From Acidocella sp. 35-58-6 (lineage in GTDB: Bacteria > Pseudomonadota > Alphaproteobacteria > Acetobacterales > Acetobacteraceae), in assembly GCA_002281005.1 (NCBI GenBank), contig NCFD01000036.1:1-8592 (forward strand): a stretch of 8,592 nt of DNA, read 5' to 3'. Under the pieces are notes generated by a model that had not been told where the DNA came from, made no database searches, and saw only the letters and a program-made list of their open reading frames with translations. The number at the start of each line of letters is the position of its first letter. Within the stretch, counting starts at the first letter, position 1. The translations under genes and the position numbers were made by a program. Shown one piece after another: positions 1-7,813 of the stretch.

Positions 1-2835
1 GCACGTGAGCACAACCTCAAGAACATCGATATTGCCATACCGCGTGAGCAGTTGACGGTTATCACCGGGCTGTCCGGGTCGGGGAAGTCATCCTTGGCGT
101 TCGATACCATCTACGCCGAGGGTCAGCGCCGCTACGTGGAGAGTTTATCGTCCTACGCGCGGCAGTTTTTGGAATTGATGGGCAAGCCGGATGTCGACTC
201 GATTGAAGGCTTGTCACCGGCGATCTCGATCGAGCAAAAAACCACCTCGAAAAACCCCCGTTCAACGGTCGGCACTGTCACCGAAATTCATGACTACATG
301 CGGCTGCTGTGGGCGCGGGCCGGGGTGCCGTACTCGCCGGTGACGGGTCTGCCGATCGAGGCGCAGAGTGTCGCGCAAATGGTTGACCGCGTGATGGCGA
401 TGCAAGAGGGCACAAAATTATTGCTGCTCGCCCCTGTGATTCGCGACCGCAAGGGTGAATACCGCAAGGAGCTTGCCGAGCTGCAACGCCGTGGTTTTAC
501 CCGCGCCAAGGTTGACGGCAAACTTTACGAAATCGATCAGGTTCCGGCGCTGAATAAGAAGCTCAAGCACGAAATTGAGGCAGTGGTGGACCGCATTGTG
601 GTTCGCCCGGGCATTGAAAAGCGGCTGGCTGATTCATTCGAGACGGCCTTGGGACTCTCCGATGGTATTGTGTATGCGGAGGGGGCGGACGATGCGGCCC
701 GCACAGTGTTTTCCTCGCGTTTTGCCTGTCCGGTTTCTGGCTTCAGCATCGAGGAAATTGAACCCCGGCTGTTCTCATTTAACTCACCGCATGGCGCCTG
801 CCCGGTATGTGATGGCTTAGGTGCCGAGACTTTTTTTGACCCGCATCTGGTGGTGCCCGATGAACAGCGTGCGCTTAATGAGAGCACCGTGTTGCCTTGG
901 GCGAACGCGCAATCACCCTACTATGACCAAACACTCGCCAGCCTCGCTAAACATTTTGGCGTGAAGATGACCACCCCTTGGGAGGCTCTGCCCGAGGGCG
1001 TGCGGGATGCTATTCTCTATGGCACCGGCAAACAGGTTGTTGAGTTTACCTATAAAGACACAGCGCGGGCCTATAAGGTTGAAAAGCCGTTTGAGGGCGT
1101 GATTAAAAACCTGGAGCGCCGCTTGCGGGAGACCGACTCCGCCTGGGTGCGCGAGGAATTATCGCGCTACCAGGCGCATCGCCCCTGTGGCACCTGTCAT
1201 GGAGCGCGCCTGAAGCCTGAAGCCCTGGCGGTAAAAATTGCCGGGAAAAACCTCGCCGAGGTAGCGGAACTCTCCATTGCCAAGGCGCATGATTGGTTCG
1301 CGTGCGTTGATAAAACACTCACGCCACAGCGCCGTGAAATCGCCCGGCGCATTTTACGCGAGATCAATGACCGTCTGCAGTTTCTCGTTGATGTGGGTCT
1401 GAACTACCTCACTTTGGCGCGTGGCTCGGCGACACTCTCAGGCGGTGAAAGCCAGCGTATCCGGCTGGCCAGCCAAATCGGTTCGGGTCTTACGGGCGTC
1501 TTATATGTGCTGGACGAGCCATCCATCGGCCTGCACCAGCGCGATAACGAACGCCTGCTTGGCACGTTGCAGCGCTTGAAAAACCTCGGCAACACGGTGC
1601 TGGTAGTGGAGCATGATGAGGACGCCATTCGCAGCGCCGACCATCTCATCGACATGGGTCCTGCTGCCGGTATGAATGGTGGTTATGTGGTGGCGCAGGG
1701 AACGCCGGCAGAGGTGGCGGCGAACCCTAAATCCATCACCGGGGATTACCTCTCTGGCCGCAAAATGATCCCGATCCCCAATCCGAGACGTCCGATCAAA
1801 AAGGACCGGATGGTTAAGGTCATCGGAGCGCGCGGCAATAATTTGAAAGATGTTACGGCGGCTTTCCCATTGGGTGTATTCACCTGCGTCACCGGCGTTT
1901 CAGGCGGCGGTAAATCCACTTTGGTCATCGACACGCTTTATAAAGCTGTGTCGCGTCGTTTGATGGGCTCCGGTGAAGTACCGAGCGCATTTGATAAATT
2001 AGAGGGTCTGGAACAGCTCGATAAAATTATCGATATCGACCAATCACCCATCGGCCGCACCCCACGCTCCAATCCTGCAACTTACACCGATTTATTCGCC
2101 CCCATCCGCGACTGGTTTTCCGAAATGCCGGAAGCCCGGACGCGCGGCTACAAGCCTGGCCGTTTCAGCTTCAATGTCAAAGGCGGGCGCTGCGAGGCTT
2201 GCCAGGGCGATGGTGTTTTAAAAATTGAAATGCACTTCCTGCCCGACGTGTTCGTGACTTGTGATACCTGCAAGGGCAAGCGCTATAATCGTGAAACCCT
2301 AGAAGTAAAATTCCGCGAAAAATCAATCGCCGATGTGTTGGATATGACCGTTGACGAAGCCAAGGAGTTCTTCAAGGCAGTTCCCAAAATTCACGACCGG
2401 CTCAGCATCCTGCAAAAAGTCGGTCTCGGCTATATCAGCCTCGGCCAGCAGGCGACAACGCTCTCCGGCGGTGAAGCGCAACGGATCAAACTTTCCAAGG
2501 AACTCGCCAAACGCCCGACCGGCCGGACCTTATATATTCTAGATGAGCCGACCACGGGCTTGCATTTCGATGATATCCGCAAACTGCTCGAGGTGCTGCA
2601 TGCGCTGGTTGACGCCGGCAACACCATCATTGTCATCGAACATAATCTCGAAGTCATTAAAACAGCCGACCATGTGATTGATCTGGGCCCTGAAGGCGGC
2701 GATGGCGGGGGGCGGATCGTCGCCACTGGCACTCCTGAGGAGATCGCTGCCAACCCGGGGAGTCATACGGGCCGCTTTTTGGCGCCGTTACTGGTACCGG
2801 CTAAACCAGTACGCGCCAAAAGGAAGGCCGGCTGA
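1..2835 (+). CDS. uvrA: UvrABC excinuclease subunit A (5' end outside window)
   Basis: UvrA is the DNA-damage sensor of nucleotide excision repair: a dimeric ABC-type ATPase that scans DNA with UvrB, loads UvrB at lesions and leaves. The frame is open from base 1, and the first residues ([10 protein letters not shown]) align just inside the E. coli N-terminus, so only about 8-10 codons are missing. A TTG at 52 is internal, not the start. In window residue numbers: Walker [10 protein letters not shown] 23-31; first zinc module C243, S246, C267, C270; CxxC 396-399; signature LSGGESQR from 479; Walker B LDEPS from 504; second Walker [10 protein letters not shown] 632-640; complete second zinc module C731, C734, C754, C757; signature LSGGEAQR from 821; Walker B LDEPTTG from 847. 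The 944 visible residues match the family length (about 940). The C-terminus carries a short basic tail ([10 protein letters not shown]) beyond the usual end. The first zinc module lacks one cysteine. The gene converges on the methyltransferase gene. Confidence 0.99.
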   Translation, partial: AREHNLKNIDIAIPREQLTVITGLSGSGKSSLAFDTIYAEGQRRYVESLSSYARQFLELMGKPDVDSIEGLSPAISIEQKTTSKNPRSTVGTVTEIHDYMRLLWARAGVPYSPVTGLPIEAQSVAQMVDRVMAMQEGTKLLLLAPVIRDRKGEYRKELAELQRRGFTRAKVDGKLYEIDQVPALNKKLKHEIEAVVDRIVVRPGIEKRLADSFETALGLSDGIVYAEGADDAARTVFSSRFACPVSGFSIEEIEPRLFSFNSPHGACPVCDGLGAETFFDPHLVVPDEQRALNESTVLPWANAQSPYYDQTLASLAKHFGVKMTTPWEALPEGVRDAILYGTGKQVVEFTYKDTARAYKVEKPFEGVIKNLERRLRETDSAWVREELSRYQAHRPCGTCHGARLKPEALAVKIAGKNLAEVAELSIAKAHDWFACVDKTLTPQRREIARRILREINDRLQFLVDVGLNYLTLARGSATLSGGESQRIRLASQIGSGLTGVLYVLDEPSIGLHQRDNERLLGTLQRLKNLGNTVLVVEHDEDAIRSADHLIDMGPAAGMNGGYVVAQGTPAEVAANPKSITGDYLSGRKMIPIPNPRRPIKKDRMVKVIGARGNNLKDVTAAFPLGVFTCVTGVSGGGKSTLVIDTLYKAVSRRLMGSGEVPSAFDKLEGLEQLDKIIDIDQSPIGRTPRSNPATYTDLFAPIRDWFSEMPEARTRGYKPGRFSFNVKGGRCEACQGDGVLKIEMHFLPDVFVTCDTCKGKRYNRETLEVKFREKSIADVLDMTVDEAKEFFKAVPKIHDRLSILQKVGLGYISLGQQATTLSGGEAQRIKLSKELAKRPTGRTLYILDEPTTGLHFDDIRKLLEVLHALVDAGNTIIVIEHNLEVIKTADHVIDLGPEGGDGGGRIVATGTPEEIAANPGSHTGRFLAPLLVPAKPVRAKRKAG
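2777..2821. other. Long imperfect stem-loop in the last codons of uvrA
   Basis: TTTTGGCGC (2777-2785) is the exact reverse complement of GCGCCAAAA (2813-2821). Inside it, TACTGGT (2789-2795) is the exact reverse complement of ACCAGTA (2805-2811). The two stems are separated by a small internal loop (CGT against C), and the apical loop is 9 bases. This gives 16 base pairs within 45 bases. It lies in the codons of UvrA's variable basic tail, 11 bases before the stop codon, where sequence constraint is low. On neither strand is the 3' arm followed by a T run: the A tract is on the 3' side. It is therefore not a canonical intrinsic terminator. It could end or protect the convergent transcripts; that role is inferred. 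Confidence 0.55.
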
Positions 2836-2840
2836 ACTGT

Positions 2841-3677
2841 TTACCGATTGGTCGCGGTGACGACATAAACCGTTGCCGGCAGTTTGATACCGTGAGGACC
2901 ATCAAACTGCGCCAACGCGGTGCTGATTTCCTCGCGTAAAACTTGCCGGGTTGCCTCGTCAGCCTGTTTCTCATCGGTTAGTGCGCCGGAAGGGCCAAGC
3001 AGGCAGGCGATCTGCGCTTCCTCGGTGAGATTTTTCCCGATGATCGGCACCGGTGTTGGCGTCACCGCAATATCGGAATATCCAGCTTTGGTTAAAACCT
3101 CAGTGACATAATCGGCGTCGGCAAACGCCATCGGGCCAGGGGCGCGGGCCGGACGTTCTTCAGGATACCCAAGCCTTTTGGCAACCAGTTGAAACGGGAT
3201 GTTCCAATGCGGGTTTTCATCCAGCGTTGCCCAACACACGAAGCATACCCGGCCACCAGGAACCAGGGCGACGCGTAAGTTTGTGAAGGCCGCAACCGGA
3301 TCACCGAAAAACATCACCCCAAACCGTGAAGCCAGAACATCAAATTTTGCTGGGCCAAACTCAAAAGTCTGGGCGTCAGCCAGCAAAAATTCCAAACGCG
3401 GAATTCCGGCACCGCGCTCCCGTGCCACATTGAGCATCGGTGTTGAAATATCAATCCCAGTGACATGGCCATCAAGCCCGGCTTTATCGGCGAAGCGGAG
3501 GGTCGTTGGTCCCATGCCGCAACCGATATCAAGCACGCGCTCGCCAGGTTTTACATCGGCTTGGGTGACCAGCAGGTCAGTGATGGCGGTGAACCGTGAG
3601 TCCATCTCATCGCCAATTTTGACCCATTTCGGGCCGGCGACTTCATTCCAGTAGGTAAATTGCTTCTCGTTTGCCAT
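2841..3677 (-). CDS. Class I SAM-dependent methyltransferase, substrate unknown
   Basis: A 278-residue protein with a class I (Rossmann-fold) methyltransferase core. SAM-binding motif I is VLDIGCGMG (residues 48-56). The acidic residue at the end of strand 2 is D76 in VTGIDIS, and D101 in LLADAQ is the usual adenine contact. The strand-4 region is FDVLASRFGVMFF (112-124), followed by the post-motif PGGRV. The N-terminus (YWNEVAGPKWV) and overall layout resemble the UbiE-like/Methyltransf_11 proteins common in alphaproteobacteria. No membrane segment or signal peptide is visible. It is probably cytosolic and acts on a small molecule, but the substrate cannot be read from sequence. The ATG at 3677 lies one base after the chrA stop, without a good Shine-Dalgarno sequence, which suggests translational coupling to chrA. 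It is the last gene of the minus-strand cluster; its TAA lies 5 bases from the uvrA stop. Confidence 0.9.
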   Translation of the reverse strand: MANEKQFTYWNEVAGPKWVKIGDEMDSRFTAITDLLVTQADVKPGERVLDIGCGMGPTTLRFADKAGLDGHVTGIDISTPMLNVARERGAGIPRLEFLLADAQTFEFGPAKFDVLASRFGVMFFGDPVAAFTNLRVALVPGGRVCFVCWATLDENPHWNIPFQLVAKRLGYPEERPARAPGPMAFADADYVTEVLTKAGYSDIAVTPTPVPIIGKNLTEEAQIACLLGPSGALTDEKQADEATRQVLREEISTALAQFDGPHGIKLPATVYVVTATNR

Positions 3678-3678
3678 G

Positions 3679-4848
3679 TCAGATCAATACCGTAGTCATC
3701 GCGCAAATACCAACTACCAGAAGGGGGGACATATTGCGGACCATCAGAGCCCAGCATGTGGCCAAAACAATCAGCACATCATAAAAGCTATGCATGCTGC
3801 CGAGCGTGATGAGGTTGATCAGCGCGAACCCCAACATGCCAACTACAATCGAATTCAACCCGCGCATGGTCATTACAACGTCCAGCCGATGTCGCAGTCC
3901 GTGCCAGAATGGCAATATACCGGCCACCAGCAACAATCCTGGCAGAAATATCGCAACCAGCGAAATGCCAGCGCCTGCCCAGCTTGATGAGGCCGTTGTT
4001 GCAACAGCCCCCAAATAAGCGGCGAATGTGAAAAGCGGTCCTGGCATTGCTTGTGCCGCGCCATAACCCGCCAAAAATATTTTTGAACTCACCCATCCGG
4101 GTAACACAATGGCGTCATTGAGAAGAGGCAGCACTACATGACCGCCGCCGAATACCAGGGCGCCGGTTCGGTAGAATGCGTTGAACAAACCCCAATTGCC
4201 CGTGGCTGGTATTGTCAGTGTCATCACCAAAATTATCAGAAAGGCGGCGATACAGATGATTCCGGCTTTATGGGATAATTTGAAGCCAGGTGATGCCATC
4301 GCCGCCGGGTGCTTGGCTGGCCGGTCCAGCAGGTAGCGGCCCACCAAGCCGCCGAGGCTCAAAGCAAAAATTTGCCCCTCGGTGCCGGGCAGCAAGGTGA
4401 CCACCAGCAGCCCAATTACAGCTAACGTTCGGCAGGAAAAATCCCGGCATAGGCTGTTGGCCATGACCCATACCGCCTGCGCCACGACCGCCAGTGCGGC
4501 CAATTGCAGCCCATGTAGAAGCCGCTGGCCAATAGGCGAAGCCTCCAGCCCCCCGGCATTCCGGGCGATGATAAACATCAGGGTAGCTGAGGGCAGCGTA
4601 AACCCAACCCACGCCGCGAATCCACCTAGCCAGCCAGCCCGTAAAAGACCTATCCCGAAGCCTGTCTGGCTTGACCCTGGCCCCGGCAGAAACTGGCAGA
4701 GCGCGATTAATGATGCATAATCTGGGTCGCCCAGCCAGCCGCGTTTTTTGACAAATTCACGCTGGAAATAACCCAGATGCGCAACGGGACCACCAAACGA
4801 GGTGAAGCCGAGCTTAAGGAAGACCCAGAAGACTTCCAGCGCCTGCAT
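3679..4848 (-). CDS. chrA: Chromate transporter, CHR family, two-domain form
   Basis: An integral inner-membrane protein of the CHR superfamily, whose characterised members export chromate and so give chromate resistance. At 389 residues it is the long bidomain form, with two homologous halves. Half one has FGGP (18-21), the stretch around ALCQFLPGPGSSQ (49-61) and GFTLPSA (82-88). Half two repeats the pattern with VFGGGH (232-237) and AAQAMPGPLF (264-273). Long hydrophobic segments alternate with short loops throughout, as expected for about 10 or more membrane helices. The start is the ATG at 4848, which shares one base with the HIT-gene stop (TAATG), a coupling arrangement. The N-terminus then aligns directly with the family (FLKLGFTSFGGPVAHLGYF). 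The family assignment is firm. That the substrate is chromate rather than another oxyanion is inferred, and no chrB or chrR regulator is present in the window. Confidence 0.93.
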   Translation of the reverse strand: MQALEVFWVFLKLGFTSFGGPVAHLGYFQREFVKKRGWLGDPDYASLIALCQFLPGPGSSQTGFGIGLLRAGWLGGFAAWVGFTLPSATLMFIIARNAGGLEASPIGQRLLHGLQLAALAVVAQAVWVMANSLCRDFSCRTLAVIGLLVVTLLPGTEGQIFALSLGGLVGRYLLDRPAKHPAAMASPGFKLSHKAGIICIAAFLIILVMTLTIPATGNWGLFNAFYRTGALVFGGGHVVLPLLNDAIVLPGWVSSKIFLAGYGAAQAMPGPLFTFAAYLGAVATTASSSWAGAGISLVAIFLPGLLLVAGILPFWHGLRHRLDVVMTMRGLNSIVVGMLGFALINLITLGSMHSFYDVLIVLATCWALMVRNMSPLLVVGICAMTTVLI

Positions 4849-5234
4849 TAATCCTGGCTCGGCACCAGCATCACGCCGAGTTTACGGCCGCCCATAATAT
4901 GAACATGATAGTGCGGTACTTCCTGGTGGCTATCCCAACCCATGTTGGCAATTAACCGATAGCCAGTTGTTTCAAGACCCAGCTTTTGCGCAACGAACGC
5001 GATGGCGCGGTTGAAACCAAAAATCAATTCAGCCGGCGCATTGCCGCCGAAATCAGCGAAACTGACGTATTTCCCTTTAGGAATGACCAACGCATGAATG
5101 GGTGCTTGTGGTCTGATGTCATGAAAAGCGAGCGCATACTCGTCTTCATGGATTTTATTGCAAGGAATTTCGCCGCGTAAAATTTTTGCAAAGACGTTAT
5201 TGTCATCGTAGGGAGGCATACCGCTGACGACCAT
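4848..5234 (-). CDS. HIT-family (Hint/PKCI-type) nucleotide hydrolase
   Basis: A 128-residue cytosolic protein of the histidine-triad superfamily, which hydrolyses nucleoside phosphoramidates or AMP-lysine-type substrates through a histidine nucleophile. The triad is VPHYHVHIMGGR, with H108, H110 (expected nucleophile) and H112. The N-terminal core NNVFAKILRGEIPCNKI-EDE and the HDIRPQAPIHALVIPK stretch are typical of bacterial Hint proteins. The ATG at 5234 is chosen because AAGGAG lies 6 bases upstream; the in-frame ATG at 5219, giving MPPYDD, has no such site. Longer readings of the frame run into hisE. It follows hisE by 10 bases and overlaps chrA by 1. As I recall, a HIT-like gene directly 3' of hisE is known in Azospirillum brasilense, so the position is a conserved alphaproteobacterial arrangement. 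The physiological substrate is unknown. Confidence 0.95.
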   Translation of the reverse strand: MVVSGMPPYDDNNVFAKILRGEIPCNKIHEDEYALAFHDIRPQAPIHALVIPKGKYVSFADFGGNAPAELIFGFNRAIAFVAQKLGLETTGYRLIANMGWDSHQEVPHYHVHIMGGRKLGVMLVPSQD

Positions 5235-5240
5235 GAAGCG

Positions 5241-5246
5241 CTCCTT
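5241..5246 (-). promoter_or_regulatory. Shine-Dalgarno site of the HIT gene
   Basis: The minus strand reads AAGGAG, 6 bases before the ATG at 5234. Its first two bases belong to the hisE stop codon (TAA, 5247-5245). This is the clearest ribosome-binding site in the cluster. It decides the HIT start, and it means that terminating hisE ribosomes pass directly over it. Confidence 0.75.
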
Positions 5247-5733
5247 AGGGTATTTTGGTTGAGGCAACCGCCTTGTAAGCGGGTTTACGAGCGGCCTTCT
5301 CAGCAATCCCGCTGACCCCCTCACGGCGGGCGAGTTCTGCCCATATTTGTTCAGGCCTCAGTCCGGCATCGACCCATAGCACCAGCAGATGGTAAAGCAC
5401 GTCGGCACTTTCGCCGATCAGTGCGCTGCGCTGCCCGCTCACGGCTTCGATCAAACACTCAACGGCCTCCTCACCAAATTTCTGTGCGATTTTGGCGGTG
5501 CCGCGGGAGAGTAATCGCGCTGAGTGACTAAGAGCCGGGTCGGAATTTTTACGTGAAAGAACAGTGCCCCAAAGCCGGTCCAGCACGCGCGCGTCAATCG
5601 AAGCGCTGGGGGGCGGGATCGCTTGGGTCGATGCTTTGCTCGCCGATTTCGTCTTCGGCTTCACTTTGGCTTTCACCTTTTCCCTGGCTTTTGCCTTAGC
5701 TGGAGTGGAGGATTTTAGAACTTTCTTGCCCAT
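5245..5733 (-). CDS. hisE: Phosphoribosyl-ATP pyrophosphatase with basic N-terminal extension
   Basis: HisE catalyses step 2 of histidine synthesis, PR-ATP to PR-AMP plus pyrophosphate, in the cytosol. The catalytic domain runs from about residue 47 ([13 protein letters not shown]) to about 149. It holds the MazG-like metal-binding helices: [17 protein letters not shown], with E88, E89 and E92, and [11 protein letters not shown], with E108 and D111. The C-terminal [10 protein letters not shown] is also typical. At 162 residues the protein is about 50 longer than the usual HisE (roughly 105-110). The surplus is an N-terminal extension very rich in lysine and alanine (12 Lys in residues 3-33) followed by a Ser/Pro linker, plus a short tail. 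The ATG at 5733 lies 18 bases after the hisF stop. The only purine-rich site, AGGA (5751-5748), is 14 bases away, which is long. A GTG at 5676 with AGGGA 4 bases upstream is an alternative start. Identity is certain; the exact start is not. Confidence 0.95.
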   Translation of the reverse strand: MGKKVLKSSTPAKAKAREKVKAKVKPKTKSASKASTQAIPPPSASIDARVLDRLWGTVLSRKNSDPALSHSARLLSRGTAKIAQKFGEEAVECLIEAVSGQRSALIGESADVLYHLLVLWVDAGLRPEQIWAELARREGVSGIAEKAARKPAYKAVASTKIP

Positions 5734-5751
5734 TTATGATCAAAATTTCCT

Positions 5752-6525
5752 TTATGCAGCGATGGGCCGCGCCCTGCGAATCGGCAAGTGCGCTTGGCCT
5801 AAGGCTAGCTTCACGTCATCTATCTTAAATGTGCCAAAATGGAAAACACTGGCTGCCAGTAACCCTGTTGCCCCGGCTTTAGCGCCTTCGACAAAATGTT
5901 CGAGCGTCCCCACCCCGCCGGACGCGATCACCGGCAATCTTACGGCAGCGCAAACGGTGCGCAACAGGTCTAAGTCAAAGCCCTTACCAGTCCCGTCGCG
6001 GTCCATCGACGTTAGTAATATTTCACCAGCACCTAATTCAGCCATCTGCTTGGCCCATTCAATCACATCAAGGCCGGTATTCCGGCGGCCACCGTGGGAA
6101 AAAACCTCCCATTTACCGGGCATCGATTGGCGGGCATCGATAGCCACCACAATGCATTGGCTGCCGAACTTTTGCGCGGCTTCCGCCACCAGTTCAGGGC
6201 GGGCAATGGCAGCCGAGTTGATGCTGCATTTATCAGCTCCGGCCAACAACAACCGCCGAATGTCAGCAACTGAGCGGATGCCGCCGCCAACCGTGAGGGG
6301 TAAAAATATTTTTTCGGCAGTGCGGGCCACCACATCGAGGATCGTATCGCGATGATCGCTGCTAGCCGTGATATCCAAAAAGGTCAGCTCATCCGCACCA
6401 GCGGCGTCGTAAACCACGGCTTGTTCCACTGGGTCTCCGGCATCGCGCAGGGAGACAAAATTAACCCCCTTCACCACGCGTCCGTCCTTCACATCAAGAC
6501 ACGGAATAACACGGAGCTTCAACAT
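5752..6525 (-). CDS. hisF: Imidazole glycerol phosphate synthase cyclase subunit
   Basis: HisF is the (beta/alpha)8-barrel subunit that uses ammonia from HisH to turn PRFAR into imidazole glycerol phosphate and AICAR (step 5). The protein has 257 residues, the normal family length. Both catalytic aspartates are present at their canonical numbers: D11 in [14 protein letters not shown] and D130 in VVAIDAR. The phosphate-binding strands LTVGGGIR (78-84) and PVIASGGVG are intact, as is [12 protein letters not shown]. The ATG at 6525 lies inside the end of hisA (7-base overlap), so translation is probably coupled. No strong Shine-Dalgarno sequence is visible. It is preceded by its paralogue hisA and followed by hisE. 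Confidence 0.99.
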   Translation of the reverse strand: MLKLRVIPCLDVKDGRVVKGVNFVSLRDAGDPVEQAVVYDAAGADELTFLDITASSDHRDTILDVVARTAEKIFLPLTVGGGIRSVADIRRLLLAGADKCSINSAAIARPELVAEAAQKFGSQCIVVAIDARQSMPGKWEVFSHGGRRNTGLDVIEWAKQMAELGAGEILLTSMDRDGTGKGFDLDLLRTVCAAVRLPVIASGGVGTLEHFVEGAKAGATGLLAASVFHFGTFKIDDVKLALGQAHLPIRRARPIAA

Positions 6526-7250
6526 GCGGCCAGCGCTTCGGTGGCGTTCAGCCGGCCATCGTACAAAGCCCGGCCAATAATGGCGCCGGAGAGGTTCCGC
6601 GTGGTTCGTGAAGCCGCTTTCAGGGCAACGATGTCGGCAATATCCGCGACCCCACCGGATGCGATCACCGGCACAGAAACCCGCGCCGCCAATGCTGCCG
6701 TTTCATTCAGGTTCAGCCCGCTTAACATGCCGTCACGCGCAATGTCGGTGTAAATAATCGCCGAAATCCCAGCGTCTTGCAGTCTCATCGCGAGCTCGGT
6801 TGCCGCTAGATCAGATGTCTCGGCCCAGCCTTCGGTGGCCACCATGCCGCCGCGCGCGTCGATACCCACCACAATTCGCCCCGGAAATTTTGCCCCGGCT
6901 TCACGGACCAATGCCGGATTTTTGGCTGCCGCACTTCCCAGGATCACCCGATTCACCCCGGCGTTCAACCAGGTTTCGATCCCATTGAGATCACGTATGC
7001 CGCCGCCAAGCTGTACGGGTATTGTCACCGCCGCCAAAATGGCCCGCACGGCTTCGGCGTTCACCGGCTTACCGGCGAAGGCTCCATTCAAATCCACCAC
7101 ATGAACCCATGCAAACCCCAGAGCTTCCCATGCTGCCGCCTGAGCACCCGGGTCATCGGCATAAATCGTTGCCTGGTCCATCTCGCCGCGCTTCAGGCGG
7201 ACGCAGGCGCCATCCTTCAAGTCAATTGCAGGGTAGAGGGTTAGGGTCAT
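6519..7250 (-). CDS. hisA: ProFAR isomerase (phosphoribosylformimino-AICAR-P isomerase)
   Basis: HisA opens the ribose ring of ProFAR by an Amadori rearrangement, giving PRFAR, the substrate of HisF/HisH (step 4). The 243-residue (beta/alpha)8 barrel is of usual length. The catalytic base is D10 in YPAIDLKDG and the catalytic acid D131 in [10 protein letters not shown]169 in [11 protein letters not shown] and the phosphate-binding segments QLGGGIRD and [10 protein letters not shown] are also in place. The half-barrel similarity to HisF (LGGGIR, GSAA, IDAR) reflects the known ancient duplication. The ATG at 7250 overlaps the GNAT stop as ATGA, and no Shine-Dalgarno sequence is visible, so translation probably depends on the GNAT ribosomes. 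Its own 3' end overlaps hisF by 7 bases. Confidence 0.99.
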   Translation of the reverse strand: MTLTLYPAIDLKDGACVRLKRGEMDQATIYADDPGAQAAAWEALGFAWVHVVDLNGAFAGKPVNAEAVRAILAAVTIPVQLGGGIRDLNGIETWLNAGVNRVILGSAAAKNPALVREAGAKFPGRIVVGIDARGGMVATEGWAETSDLAATELAMRLQDAGISAIIYTDIARDGMLSGLNLNETAALAARVSVPVIASGGVADIADIVALKAASRTTRNLSGAIIGRALYDGRLNATEALAAC

Positions 7251-7792
7251 TTTGTTAGCCGTTTATAATAAAAGTGTCCTTGCACCAAAGCGCCTTTCAC
7301 CCGCGCATAGGCAGGATGGGTGCCCCAGCGGGTAAACCCGGCTGACTCGTAAAGTGAAATCGCCGCCGTCTGGGATTCCCGAACGTCCAGGTTCAGGACA
7401 TGAAACCCCAATGTTCGGGCTCGCTCTTCAGCCTTTTGGATAATCATCGCCGCCAGTCCGTGCCCGCGGGCATAGGGGGCCACAAAGTTATGCATGATGC
7501 TGGCGGCAAAGGCCTGTGCCTCGTTGTTGCGGGATGGTTTGAGCAATTGGGCAGCCCCATAGATCACGCCGTCCATCCGGCCAACGATCAATTCGCGTTC
7601 GGGTACCAATAGCACGCCACGAAAATACTGTTCCAGCACTGTTGCCTTCGGGGGCTTAACCCAACCGAATCCACCGCCGTCTAAAATCGCCGCGGTGGCG
7701 GCTTCGGCAATGGCGTGCACATCCGCCTCGTCATCGAAGCGGCTGATATGTTCAGCGGTCAGTGTCGCGGGTTTGGGCATATCATGTTTCAC
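7247..7792 (-). CDS. GNAT-family N-acetyltransferase inside the his cluster
   Basis: A 181-residue member of the GCN5-related N-acetyltransferase superfamily, which moves an acyl group from acyl-CoA to an amine. The acetyl-CoA pyrophosphate loop is visible as [15 protein letters not shown] (RxxGxA type). It is followed by the strand and helix [21 protein letters not shown], the classical motif B. The C-terminal sequence [15 protein letters not shown] closes the fold. No signal or membrane segment is seen. The substrate cannot be told. The start is taken as the GTG at 7792, with AGAGG 5 bases upstream; the in-frame ATG at 7780 lacks a Shine-Dalgarno sequence but remains possible. The gene sits 59 bases after hisH and overlaps hisA by 4 bases (ATGA), so it is translated as part of the histidine unit. 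A perfect hairpin covers the GTG start. Confidence 0.92.
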   Translation of the reverse strand: MKHDMPKPATLTAEHISRFDDEADVHAIAEAATAAILDGGGFGWVKPPKATVLEQYFRGVLLVPERELIVGRMDGVIYGAAQLLKPSRNNEAQAFAASIMHNFVAPYARGHGLAAMIIQKAEERARTLGFHVLNLDVRESQTAAISLYESAGFTRWGTHPAYARVKGALVQGHFYYKRLTK

Positions 7793-7813
7793 GGCTGCCT
7801 CTTCGCAGCCGTG
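7790..7813 (-). promoter_or_regulatory. Perfect 9-bp hairpin covering the GNAT start codon
   Basis: On the minus-strand transcript, CACGGCTGC and GCAGCCGTG are exact reverse complements separated by the 6-base loop GAAGAG. The last three bases of the 3' arm are the GTG start codon of the GNAT gene. Most of the AGAGG ribosome-binding sequence is in the loop. No T run follows, so it is not an intrinsic terminator. The layout would hide the start codon while leaving the ribosome-binding site accessible. A translational or RNA-processing role is inferred. If the true start is the ATG at 7780, the hairpin lies just upstream of it. Confidence 0.6.

Noticed and set aside
1894..1920. The second UvrA Walker A reads GVSGGGKST rather than GVSGSGKST.
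   Set aside because: It still fits GxxxxGK[ST], and Gly at this position is an ordinary variant, so no loss of function is implied.
3199..3654. A 151-codon + strand frame opposite the methyltransferase gene.
   Set aside because: It is a shadow frame with low-complexity Ser/Pro/Arg composition and no domain, and the minus-strand gene explains the region.
5234..5324. An upstream extension of the HIT frame by 30 codons beyond ATG 5234.
   Set aside because: It overlaps the hisE 3' end, and its sequence does not look like a Hint N-terminus. The Shine-Dalgarno site points to 5234.
5564..6355. A 263-codon open frame on the + strand opposite hisE and hisF, with a Phe/Leu/Ala-rich, membrane-like stretch.
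   Set aside because: It is antisense to two certain genes. The hydrophobic stretch is the mirror of the lysine/alanine-rich codons of hisE, and the rest has no recognisable domain.
5752..7250. Similar stretches in HisA and HisF (LGGGIR, AIDAR/GIDAR, IASGGV) that look like a repeat.
   Set aside because: This is the well-known ancient duplication of the two barrel enzymes, not a recent repeat.
7671..7698. An inverted repeat, CCACCGC and GCGGTGG, with a 14-base spacer.
   Set aside because: It lies inside the GNAT coding sequence in a GC-rich stretch (Gly-rich codons). It is short with a long loop, so chance is a sufficient explanation.
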